Part shown: one piece after another, positions 8,189 to 13,696 of the stretch
How positions within the stretch are numbered: position 1 is the stretch's first letter
Layout: each line of letters begins with the position of its first letter
Made by a program: the position numbers and the translations under genes
Origin: Anaerolineae bacterium
GTDB lineage: Bacteria; Chloroflexota; Anaerolineae; Aggregatilineales; Phototrophicaceae
NCBI GenBank assembly: GCA_015492875.1
Contig: WGEI01000234.1
Span: 1 to 13,696 of the forward strand
Length of the DNA stretch: 13,696 nucleotides
Reading direction: 5' to 3'
Notes under the pieces: generated by a model
What the model saw: the letters and a program-made list of their open reading frames with translations, nothing else
Database searches by the model: none
What the model was told of the DNA's origin: nothing

Positions 8189-9345
8189 AGCACGAAAAAC
8201 TGAATCTAAAGGGCATAGCCGCGGCATTAGCAGCGCCAACATTTTTGGGTATGGCGCCCATCTTCGGCAAATTGGCCATCACTGCCGGCGCCGATTCTTT
8301 CACGGTGGCGGCCTTGCGCACCTTAGTCGCAGTCGCTTTGTTATGGAGCGTTTATATCCTGTTTTTCCGCCGCTTCATCTACATCTACCCGGCAGGTTTG
8401 ATGGGGTGTGCTGTCATTGGCACTATTAACGGCATTGGCTCGCTCTTTTATTATGGCGGGCTGGGGCTATTGGACGCTTCTCTTGTCCAGCTATTAAATG
8501 GCATGTATCTGGCCTTTGCGGTTATTCTATCGCATTTAGCGGGGCAAAAGACAGATATGCGCACACTGATACGTGTGGGCATGGCAATAGCGGCGCTTAT
8601 TCTACTCACAGGTTTTGGCAACAGCGCCATTAACTGGGTGGGCGTTGGTTTTATGCTGGCGAGCGCCCTCATGTTTGCGGGAACGGTGATGCTCAGCCAA
8701 TATGTCCTTTACGAAATGCCCTCCCGCACGGCGACACTCTATATTTTGACGACCATGGGGATTGTGGTCACGATGGTCTGGCTGGCGGTGGGGGATATGC
8801 CTTCAATCGAGGTGCTACAGCTGGCGACAGGCCCCATTATCCTGTTAGGTATCACTACCGCATTCTCCCGCTTGGCGATGTTCGCTGGGGTGAAGTTCTT
8901 AGGCGGGATGCAAACAGCGATTACGGCCATTCTGGAGATTGGCGTCGCGCTATCACTGGCCGCGCTATTTTTAGGCGAGCGTTTAACCAGTACCCAGTGG
9001 ATTGGCGTCATCGTATTAGGTGCGACATTGCTACTCATCCGCGAGCGCGATTTATTGCCACGCGGCATCAATCCCACAGCACTCATCGCTGCTAACTTAC
9101 CCAGCGTGCAATTCCAGCGCATCGCATTTCATCGGGCGTTTGGCACGGCGGAAATGGATAATGAGATGGGCACAATGGCGCAAATCACCACGCAGGAGAT
9201 GGTGGCTATCCAGCAGATGATGGGCGCAAAAACTGGTGGCATTGACCCCTACCCCATTAACGCCAGTGTTGAGTTGTTGGCCTCGTTGCCAGATGACCCG
9301 CTGGCTACACAAGAGTTTGATAAATTGCAGGACGACAACGAGTAA
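8185..9345 (+). CDS. EamA/DMT-family transporter with long soluble C-terminal tail
   Basis: Inner-membrane carrier of the drug/metabolite transporter superfamily, which exports amino acids, purines or other small metabolites. Two EamA repeats, about residues 9-143 and 152-285, give roughly ten hydrophobic segments. The second ends in the family signature, Glu251 within the ninth segment and LGERLTSTQWIG at 263-274. Typical members are about 290-310 aa; this one has 386 because of a hydrophilic, Met/Gln/Asp-rich tail from about 287 onward that I cannot assign to a domain. The start is GTG inside the GTGA overlap with the upstream kinase stop, with AGGG nine bases before it, so the two are probably translated together. 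The substrate cannot be read from sequence. RhtA-type threonine/homoserine exporters belong to the same superfamily, which is suggestive given the PLP enzyme nearby, but the similarity is only at family level. Confidence 0.9.
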   Translation: MKHEKLNLKGIAAALAAPTFLGMAPIFGKLAITAGADSFTVAALRTLVAVALLWSVYILFFRRFIYIYPAGLMGCAVIGTINGIGSLFYYGGLGLLDASLVQLLNGMYLAFAVILSHLAGQKTDMRTLIRVGMAIAALILLTGFGNSAINWVGVGFMLASALMFAGTVMLSQYVLYEMPSRTATLYILTTMGIVVTMVWLAVGDMPSIEVLQLATGPIILLGITTAFSRLAMFAGVKFLGGMQTAITAILEIGVALSLAALFLGERLTSTQWIGVIVLGATLLLIRERDLLPRGINPTALIAANLPSVQFQRIAFHRAFGTAEMDNEMGTMAQITTQEMVAIQQMMGAKTGGIDPYPINASVELLASLPDDPLATQEFDKLQDDNE

Positions 9346-9378
9346 TCCACATCGCTTTTAATCCCCTTGTAATAAATA

Positions 9379-9420
9379 AGCCCGATAATGCATAGCCGAG
9401 AGGTTTTATGCTATTGGGCT
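9379..9420. other. Bulged stem-loop between the EamA gene and the thioredoxin lipoprotein gene
   Basis: Nine pairs (9379-9387 with 9412-9420, one G-U) continue after a two-base bulge (9388-9389) into five more pairs (9390-9394 with 9407-9411), with a 12-base loop. No T-run follows on the plus strand, so it is not a canonical terminator; it may protect the 3' end of the transporter mRNA or act in the leader of the lipoprotein gene. No confident promoter is seen in 9346-9465. Confidence 0.4.
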
Positions 9421-9465
9421 ATTCAAACCATCTCACCATCAATCAACAAGAAAGGTTTTCCAGTA

Positions 9466-10134
9466 ATGACACATAAAAGACTGGTTATTTTGCTCCTGCT
9501 TATTGGGGCGCTGGTATTAGCGGCCTGTAGTGGTGCGGCAACCCCCACACCAGAAACGACAGACAATAACGCCCAAACAACCACTGATACAACCACAAAC
9601 GATGAAAGCAGTGACGAAGCCGCCACAGAGCCTGAAGAAACAACGACCACCACCGAAGAGACAGGCGATACAACAACGGCTTATAATGGGCCAGATTGGA
9701 CGCATATTGAACTGACTGATGTACGCACGGGGCAAACGTTCACTTTTGCTGATTTCGCGGGTAAAACGGTTTATGTCCATGCGATGGCCAACTGGTGCAG
9801 CAACTGCCGCAACACCCAACGCACCTTGCGTGATATGGTCATTCCGCAGGTGAACGCTGATGAAGTTGTATTCGTATCGCTCAACATTGAGCCAACATCT
9901 GGTGATGATGCTTTGCACGATTACGTGTTAGAAAATAACTTTGATTGGACATTTGCCGTCGCCAATACAACCTTGTGGCAAGCGTTAGTACAGCAATTTG
10001 GGCGCGCCGTATCCAATCCGCCAGTAACGCCGCATTTCATCATCGCGCCGGATGGCACACCCAGCCAGCTCTTCACTGGCGCACAAACGCCGACAGAAAT
10101 CATCTCGCTCATCAACGAGTTCAGCGGTTCATAA
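9466..10134 (+). CDS. Exported thioredoxin-like lipoprotein (TlpA/ResA-type)
   Basis: Membrane-anchored thiol-disulfide reductase expected to work outside the cytoplasmic membrane. I chose the ATG at 9466 over the upstream in-frame ATG at 9388 because it gives a proper lipoprotein signal (MTHKRL, hydrophobic core, lipobox LAAC with Cys21) and has AAAGG about ten bases before it. The 222-residue protein then has a Thr/Glu-rich spacer (about 24-67) and a thioredoxin fold (about 75-218) with active site W110-C-S-N-C114 and a VTPHF segment containing the likely cis-proline opposite it. The CSNC dipeptide differs from the commoner CxPC, so its redox potential may differ. The membrane partner follows three bases downstream. 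Likely roles are keeping exported cysteines reduced, for example in cytochrome c or metal-site maturation, but no such target gene is in view. Confidence 0.88.
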   Translation: MTHKRLVILLLLIGALVLAACSGAATPTPETTDNNAQTTTDTTTNDESSDEAATEPEETTTTTEETGDTTTAYNGPDWTHIELTDVRTGQTFTFADFAGKTVYVHAMANWCSNCRNTQRTLRDMVIPQVNADEVVFVSLNIEPTSGDDALHDYVLENNFDWTFAVANTTLWQALVQQFGRAVSNPPVTPHFIIAPDGTPSQLFTGAQTPTEIISLINEFSGS

Positions 10135-10137
10135 ACC

Positions 10138-10932
10138 ATGTTTGACTTTAGCGAACTCTTACGCCAATTTTCACTGGGGAATGCGGCTATTTTGACGAAT
10201 GCCTGCATGTTGCCCTTATATCCGGGTCTTATCGCTTTTTTGGCGGGTAACGCCCAAAATGAGCGCGCGCGCAAAGCCACCGCGCTGTTAGGCGTGCTGG
10301 TACTCGCGGGCGTTTTAACAGCGATGCTGATAATCGGATTGGTGCTATATTTACTACAACAAGCCTTCGCCAGCATTTTGCCGGTGCTATTGCCGCTCAT
10401 TTATGCCTTTGTGATTATATTAGGCATTTGGATGCTACGCGGGCGTAACCCGTTTGCCCGTCTGAGTACGGCGCAAGCACCGGTTGTCAGCAATCCATAC
10501 GCAGCGGCCTATGTCTATGGACTGTTCTTTGGCCCAATGACGCTGCCCTGTACAGGGCCTGTTATCACCTCAGCATTTTTGCTAGGCGCTGCAGAAGGCG
10601 GTAGCATATTCACAGAGATTGTGTATGTGCTGGGGTTTGGCGTGGGGTTTGGCTGGCCGCTATTGGTGTTACCATTGGTCGCAGTACCGCTACAGCGCCG
10701 CGTTGTCGGCTGGCTGGGGCGTAACCATACCGCGCTGACCCGCGCTTCGGGCATTTTGTTGGTGGCGGTGGGCGTTTTTGGCGTGCTGACAGAATGGCTA
10801 CCGCAATATATGACAAGGTTCGATTTTTCGACCAGTGCCCAATTTCTCTATTGGCTAGCAGTCGCCATCATCACCCTATTCGTCGGGTATATCAGCTTAA
10901 CACCATCGCAGGCCACAACTGATACACACTAA
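10138..10932 (+). CDS. CcdA/DsbD-family transmembrane electron carrier
   Basis: Integral membrane protein that moves reducing equivalents from cytosolic thioredoxin to exported thioredoxin-like proteins. It has 264 residues and about six to seven hydrophobic segments. The two membrane cysteines typical of the family are present: C23 in NACMLPLYPG and C138 in MTLPCTGP, each next to the expected Pro residues. Family members usually read SPC-LP-PG at the first site; here it is NAC, a mild departure. The start lies three bases after the lipoprotein stop with no clear ribosome site, so translation is probably coupled. The pairing with the upstream CSNC lipoprotein is the usual donor-acceptor arrangement and supports both calls. 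The last four bases overlap the end of the convergent glycosyltransferase gene. Confidence 0.88.
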   Translation: MFDFSELLRQFSLGNAAILTNACMLPLYPGLIAFLAGNAQNERARKATALLGVLVLAGVLTAMLIIGLVLYLLQQAFASILPVLLPLIYAFVIILGIWMLRGRNPFARLSTAQAPVVSNPYAAAYVYGLFFGPMTLPCTGPVITSAFLLGAAEGGSIFTEIVYVLGFGVGFGWPLLVLPLVAVPLQRRVVGWLGRNHTALTRASGILLVAVGVFGVLTEWLPQYMTRFDFSTSAQFLYWLAVAIITLFVGYISLTPSQATTDTH

Positions 10933-12080
10933 GCGGTTAAAGCCGCCTGTTGGGCTGTGATAAGCGCGGCGTATAAATCAATCACTTCATCCATTATGGC
11001 AGGCCAGGACTGCGTTTCAGCAAAGGCGCGGGCGGCCTGCCCCATTTGTTTTATGCGGGCACGGCTGGCTGCAATGCGGCGCACACCATCTATCAAGGCG
11101 TCAATATCGCCAGATTCAAAGGTGTAGCCCGTCACGCCTTCCTGAACCACATCGGGAATGCCACCAACGCGGGAGGCCACGACAGGCAAGCCCGCAGCCA
11201 TCGCCTCGGTCACGACGAGGCCGAATGTCTCCATAGCGGAGGGAAAAACGAAAATATCAGCGCTGGCATAGGCACGATAAAGCGCCTCCCCTTTCAGATA
11301 GCCCATGAACTTCGTCGGCGTGCCAGCAAAATAGGCCGCTAAATCCTCGCGGGCAGGGCCATCACCAACAATGGCGAGGCGCGTATTGGGGACAGCTTCT
11401 AAAACGGGTTTGATATGGTCGATTTGCTTTTCATTGGAGAGCCGCCCAACATAAAGTAAGAGCGTCTCATGGGGATGACCATCGCTGAGGGCATGGCGCA
11501 TCTCGATACTGGCATAACGGGGATGGAACTTCTCGGCATCAACGCCGCGTCGCCACAGCCCTACTTTTTGAATGCCAATATCAAGCATATCGCGCTGAAT
11601 GAGCTTAGAAGGCGCCAGGGTATAATCGGCGGCATTGAAGACAACGCGCGTATAGAAATTGGTGATGGGCTGTAAAAAACCGAGCGACAGAGGGCCTATG
11701 TGAAAGTGCTGGGTAATGCGGGCAATATCGAGATGGAAGGAAGCTAAGGTGGGGATACTGAGGTGTTTGGCCATCAACAAGCCAAACGCCCCAATAAACG
11801 CTGGATGAATGAGATGTACTATATCGGGCTGAAAAGCTTTTAACCGCGAATACGTGAAGGGGCTGGGCGGGCCAGTCTTAAGTTCGGGATAAAGCGGGAC
11901 GGTGAAACTGGGGACGGTGATCACTTCAGTTTGGTTATAGTGGGTGATGTCGCCGATACGAGGGGCAACGATGACGCTCTCTATCCCGCGATCAGCTAGG
12001 TGGTCTAATAATAAACATACAACAGTGACAATGCCATCCACTTTTGGCAAAAAAGTTTCGGTAAATAGTGCAACGCGCAT
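10929..12080 (-). CDS. GT4-family glycosyltransferase (SQD2/MgtA-like)
   Basis: Cytosolic or membrane-associated GT-B glycosyltransferase using a nucleotide sugar donor. The frame extends to 12155, but I place the start at 12080: MRVALFTETFLPKVDG is the normal family N-terminus and AAGGGG lies just upstream on the minus strand. The 383-residue protein has the N-terminal acceptor fold (1-175) and the GT4 donor half: GVDAEKFHP (179-187), VGRLSNEK (211-218), VGDGP (238-242), and the E-x7-E motif with E284 and E292 in METFGLVVTEAMAAG, then GGIPD (306-310). The segment from 260 to 310 strongly recalls SQD2 sulfoquinovosyltransferases and MgtA-type mannosyltransferases, so a glycolipid product is likely, but donor and acceptor cannot be decided here. 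It is a single gene on this strand, tail-to-tail with the CcdA gene. Confidence 0.9.
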   Translation of the reverse strand: MRVALFTETFLPKVDGIVTVVCLLLDHLADRGIESVIVAPRIGDITHYNQTEVITVPSFTVPLYPELKTGPPSPFTYSRLKAFQPDIVHLIHPAFIGAFGLLMAKHLSIPTLASFHLDIARITQHFHIGPLSLGFLQPITNFYTRVVFNAADYTLAPSKLIQRDMLDIGIQKVGLWRRGVDAEKFHPRYASIEMRHALSDGHPHETLLLYVGRLSNEKQIDHIKPVLEAVPNTRLAIVGDGPAREDLAAYFAGTPTKFMGYLKGEALYRAYASADIFVFPSAMETFGLVVTEAMAAGLPVVASRVGGIPDVVQEGVTGYTFESGDIDALIDGVRRIAASRARIKQMGQAARAFAETQSWPAIMDEVIDLYAALITAQQAALTA

Positions 12081-12102
12081 AAATTTTCCCCTTATTGCTA
12101 CC

Positions 12103-12146
12103 CCGAATACACAATTGATATAACACAAAGCACCCACATGTGTCAC
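12103..12146 (-). promoter_or_regulatory. Candidate promoter of the glycosyltransferase
   Basis: On the minus strand GTGACA (12146-12141) is followed after 18 bases by TATATC (12122-12117), preceded by TGT as in an extended -10 box. GTGTATTCGG (12112-12103) lies just downstream. The perfect palindrome CACATGTG (12135-12142) sits in the spacer and touches the -35 box, a reasonable place for a repressor site. Function is inferred from position and similarity only. Confidence 0.4.
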
Positions 12147-12210
12147 GTAGAACATTGAACATTTAACAGATTCTTCAAAATTTCTATAGATTTACCATTG
12201 ACGCCCCTCA

Positions 12211-12257
12211 GCTATTGAGCAATAGCGCTCTGTCATCAATCGTTAGGACGCGCTATT
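12211..12257. repeat. Overlapping inverted repeats sharing one arm
   Basis: GCTATT (12211-12216) and AATAGC (12221-12226) form a perfect six-base inverted repeat with a four-base loop. The second arm extended, AATAGCGC (12221-12228), is also the perfect complement of GCGCTATT (12250-12257) across 21 bases. The middle arm can pair with only one partner at a time. Confidence 0.6.
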
Positions 12258-12291
12258 TGTGTAAAGTGCCTATGTGTAATCTACCTAAATA

Positions 12292-12312
12292 TCTGACGGG
12301 TTTTGAGTCAGA
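12292..12312. promoter_or_regulatory. Inverted repeat upstream of the binding-protein promoter (candidate operator)
   Basis: TCTGAC (12292-12297) and GTCAGA (12307-12312) form a perfect inverted repeat with a nine-base spacer, ending seven bases before the -35 box. It would centre near -52 of the predicted start of transcription, a usual place for an activator. A T-run follows (12315-12320), but no plus-strand transcript is expected to enter from upstream, so a terminator role seems less likely. Confidence 0.4.
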
Positions 12313-12318
12313 AATTTT

Positions 12319-12347
12319 TTGACATATAGTGCGATTTACGTTAGACT
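12319..12347 (+). promoter_or_regulatory. Sigma-70-type promoter of the amino-acid-binding protein
   Basis: A consensus -35 box TTGACA (12319-12324) is separated by 17 bases from TAGACT (12342-12347), four of six matches to TATAAT. Transcription would begin near 12354, giving a leader of about 105 bases. It is the best promoter in the window. Confidence 0.65.
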
Positions 12348-12433
12348 GCAAGTTGTCAAGAAGCGGGTAAGACAAGACCCATTACAGACCAAGTCAGGGG
12401 TATTGTTGTATTCCCGTGCTTTTTTGATATTTG

Positions 12434-12451
12434 AAACGCGCGTTTAAGGAG
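12434..12451 (+). promoter_or_regulatory. Palindrome abutting a strong ribosome binding site
   Basis: AAACGCGCGTTT (12434-12445) is a perfect 12-base palindrome directly followed by AAGGAG (12446-12451), which lies seven bases before the ATG at 12459. The ribosome site is the strongest in the window and fixes the start. The palindrome could bind a dimeric protein or form a short hairpin beside the ribosome site. Confidence 0.6.
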
Positions 12452-12458
12452 AAACAAA

Positions 12459-13520
12459 ATGCGTAAAAGTCTGGTTTTTGTATCTTTATTAATTGCCGTA
12501 CTCGCTTTGAGTATTGTGGGCATTGGTGCACAGGAAACTGAGCTGGGTCCCATTACTCAGGCTGTCCTCGACCGCGGCGAACTGATTTGCGGCGCTAATG
12601 CTAACTTGGTTGGCTTCGGCGTTGTGAACGACGCTGGTGAATTTGAAGGCTTCGATATTGATGTATGCCGTGCTGTGGCCGCCGCCATTCTTGGCGATGC
12701 CAATGCGGTGACCTTCCGCCCGTTGACTGGCGCCGAACGTCAAGCGGCCATTCAGTCTGGCGAAATTGACATGATGTCCCGTAACACCACTTGGACACTC
12801 AGCCGTGACGTGACTTGGGGCGCGATCTTCGGGCCGACCACCTTCTACGATGGTCAAGGCGTGATGGTCCCGACTGAACTGGGCATCAGCACTATTGAGG
12901 AACTCGAAGGCGGTTCAATCTGCGTTCAGACCGGTACAACCACCGAGCTGAATATCTCCGACCGCATCGAAGGTCTGGATATTGAACTGCAAGTCTTCCC
13001 CGATGCGCCTAGCACTTGGGATGCTTACCTCTCTGGCCGTTGTGAAGGCTTCACCACTGATAAGAGCGGTTTGGCAGCCTTCCGCAGCACGGCTCCGGAT
13101 CCCGGTGCGCACACCATTTTGGAAGAAACACTCTCCAAAGAGCCGCTTGGCCCGCTATCACCACAAAGTGACCCACAATTTGCTGAAATTATCGCCTGGA
13201 CCGTCTTCGGCCTGATTACGGCAGAAGAAGAAGGCATCACCAGCCAGAACGTGATGGACTTCGTGCAGCAAGACGGCGAGAGCGATGAAGATTACATCAG
13301 CCGCGTCGGCGCGAACGTCGCCCGCTTGCTCGGCCAGGGCAACAACCCCAGCGGTAGCTACTTGGGCGTTGCCAATGACTTCATGGTGACCGTTATCAGC
13401 CAAGTTGGCAACTATGCCGAAATTTACGAGCGTCATCTCGTACCCATCGGCCTAGATGCCCGCGGCGTGAATGCACTGTGGACTGAAGGTGGCTTGCTCT
13501 ACGCTCCGCCATTCCGTTAA
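12459..13520 (+). CDS. aapJ: AapJ-type general L-amino-acid ABC transporter substrate-binding protein
   Basis: Exported binding protein (family 3) that captures amino acids and delivers them to an AapQMP-type importer. The 353-residue protein starts with a Sec signal (MRKS, hydrophobic stretch, probable cut after Ala24 in GIGA-Q); there is no lipobox. Family landmarks as I recall them from AapJ/BztA are present in order: RGELICGAN, GFDIDVCRAVAAAI, SGEIDMMSRNTTWTLSRD, YDGQGVMV, CVQTGTTTE, GRCEGFTTDKSGL, SKEPLGP, QVGNYAEIYER and the C-terminal GLLYAPPFR. Cysteines 44, 70, 155 and 195 match the usual four of the family and may form two disulfides. It has its own promoter and strong ribosome site. 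Permease and ATPase genes would be expected downstream, beyond the window edge. Confidence 0.93.
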   Translation: MRKSLVFVSLLIAVLALSIVGIGAQETELGPITQAVLDRGELICGANANLVGFGVVNDAGEFEGFDIDVCRAVAAAILGDANAVTFRPLTGAERQAAIQSGEIDMMSRNTTWTLSRDVTWGAIFGPTTFYDGQGVMVPTELGISTIEELEGGSICVQTGTTTELNISDRIEGLDIELQVFPDAPSTWDAYLSGRCEGFTTDKSGLAAFRSTAPDPGAHTILEETLSKEPLGPLSPQSDPQFAEIIAWTVFGLITAEEEGITSQNVMDFVQQDGESDEDYISRVGANVARLLGQGNNPSGSYLGVANDFMVTVISQVGNYAEIYERHLVPIGLDARGVNALWTEGGLLYAPPFR

Positions 13521-13552
13521 ATCGACGCGCTGTTAAATTGCGCTAGGTAACG

Positions 13553-13589
13553 TAGCGGGATGCCACTAATCTCGGTGTGCATCCCGCTA
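13553..13589 (+). other. Strong stem-loop after the binding-protein gene
   Basis: TAGCGGGATGC (13553-13563) pairs perfectly with GCATCCCGCTA (13579-13589); past a one-base bulge (T13578) CAC/GTG adds three pairs, leaving an eight-base loop. No T-run follows. Such structures after binding-protein genes commonly stabilise that part of the mRNA or reduce read-through into permease genes, so the binding protein is made in excess; that role is inferred here. Confidence 0.6.
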
Positions 13590-13620
13590 ACTTATCCCAC
13601 AACCGTTTTCAATGTCGTCC

Positions 13621-13636
13621 TGTGGCAAGAGCCACA
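13621..13636 (+). other. Tetraloop hairpin before the next gene
   Basis: TGTGGC and GCCACA flank an AAGA loop, a perfect six-pair hairpin 23 bases before the ATG at 13660. CCACA at 13597-13601 could pair with TGTGG instead, giving an alternative fold. Confidence 0.4.
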
Positions 13637-13659
13637 AGTAGGAAATGCGAGGCAGGTTT

Positions 13660-13696
13660 ATGATTGCGGAGAATCGTCATCAGGGGAGTGTGTTAG
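13660..13696 (+). CDS. Possible start of next gene (expected amino-acid ABC permease), cut by window edge
   Basis: An ATG at 13660 opens a frame without stop to the window end (MIAENRHQGSVL, 12 codons), with GAGG and CAGG purine stretches just upstream. Position after AapJ makes an AapQ-type permease likely, but 12 residues cannot establish identity and the true start could differ. Confidence 0.35.
   Translation, partial: MIAENRHQGSVL

Larger units (their letters stand above)
12081..12458. other. Divergent intergenic region between the glycosyltransferase and the amino-acid-binding protein
   Basis: Gene-free for 378 bases. It holds candidate promoters for both flanking genes and an unusual density of symmetric elements: CACATGTG (12135-12142), tandem GAACATT (12150-12163), linked inverted repeats at 12211-12257, two TGTGTAA direct repeats (12258-12264 and 12273-12279), TCTGAC/GTCAGA (12292-12312) and the 12-base palindrome at 12434-12445. 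No convincing small gene or tRNA was seen. Confidence 0.85.

Noticed and set aside
9388..9465. In-frame upstream ATG giving a 26-residue longer thioredoxin-like lipoprotein
   Set aside because: It would bury the lipoprotein signal peptide, starts inside a stem-loop and lacks a ribosome site; the ATG at 9466 has both signal and AAAGG.
12081..12155. Upstream in-frame ATG extending the glycosyltransferase by 25 residues
   Set aside because: The added residues do not resemble the GT4 N-terminus, and the ATG at 12080 has AAGGGG upstream; the candidate promoter lies within the extension.
12361..12426. Possible attenuator (GGGT/ACCC, AGGGG/CCC then six T) in the leader of the binding-protein gene
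   Set aside because: Only 3-4 base pairs per stem with mismatches; T-run present but no stable terminator hairpin, and no leader peptide seen.

Overview
The window looks like chromosomal DNA from a bacterium of the phylum Chloroflexota, probably near Anaerolineae. This is inferred from very long multi-GAF hybrid kinases, a lipoprotein that starts with a short Sec/lipobox signal followed by an 'ATPTP'-type Thr/Pro-rich spacer, and moderate GC. There was no marker gene to confirm it. I see no rRNA, tRNA, CRISPR array, transposase or phage gene.

Layout. (1) Positions 1-6697 hold a two-gene unit: the 3' part of a giant GAF/PAS hybrid histidine kinase (open at the left edge), then, nine bases later, a threonine-synthase-like PLP enzyme with a complete response-regulator receiver domain fused to its C-terminus. 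A stem-loop terminator follows at 6734-6768. (2) Positions 6875-9345 hold a second signalling pair: a receiver-first histidine kinase whose stop overlaps the GTG start of an EamA-family transporter with a long soluble tail. (3) Positions 9466-10932 hold an exported thioredoxin-like lipoprotein and a CcdA/DsbD-type membrane protein, a standard thiol-reduction pair. (4) Positions 10929-12080, minus strand, encode a GT4-family glycosyltransferase that converges on ccdA with a 4-base overlap. (5) A 378-base divergent intergenic region is rich in inverted repeats and carries a good sigma-70-type promoter for (6) an AapJ-type general amino-acid ABC transporter binding protein at 12459-13520. It is followed by two stem-loops and the apparent start of the next gene at the right edge.

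The most interesting point is the enzyme-receiver fusion. The first four genes contain two histidine kinases and four receiver domains but no visible DNA-binding or HPt domain. The only non-signalling module attached to a receiver is the PLP enzyme. A working hypothesis (inference) is that the kinases phosphorylate the receiver on the enzyme and tune amino-acid biosynthesis after translation. The neighbouring EamA transporter (a superfamily that includes threonine/homoserine exporters) and the amino-acid uptake protein fit an amino-acid theme but do not prove it.
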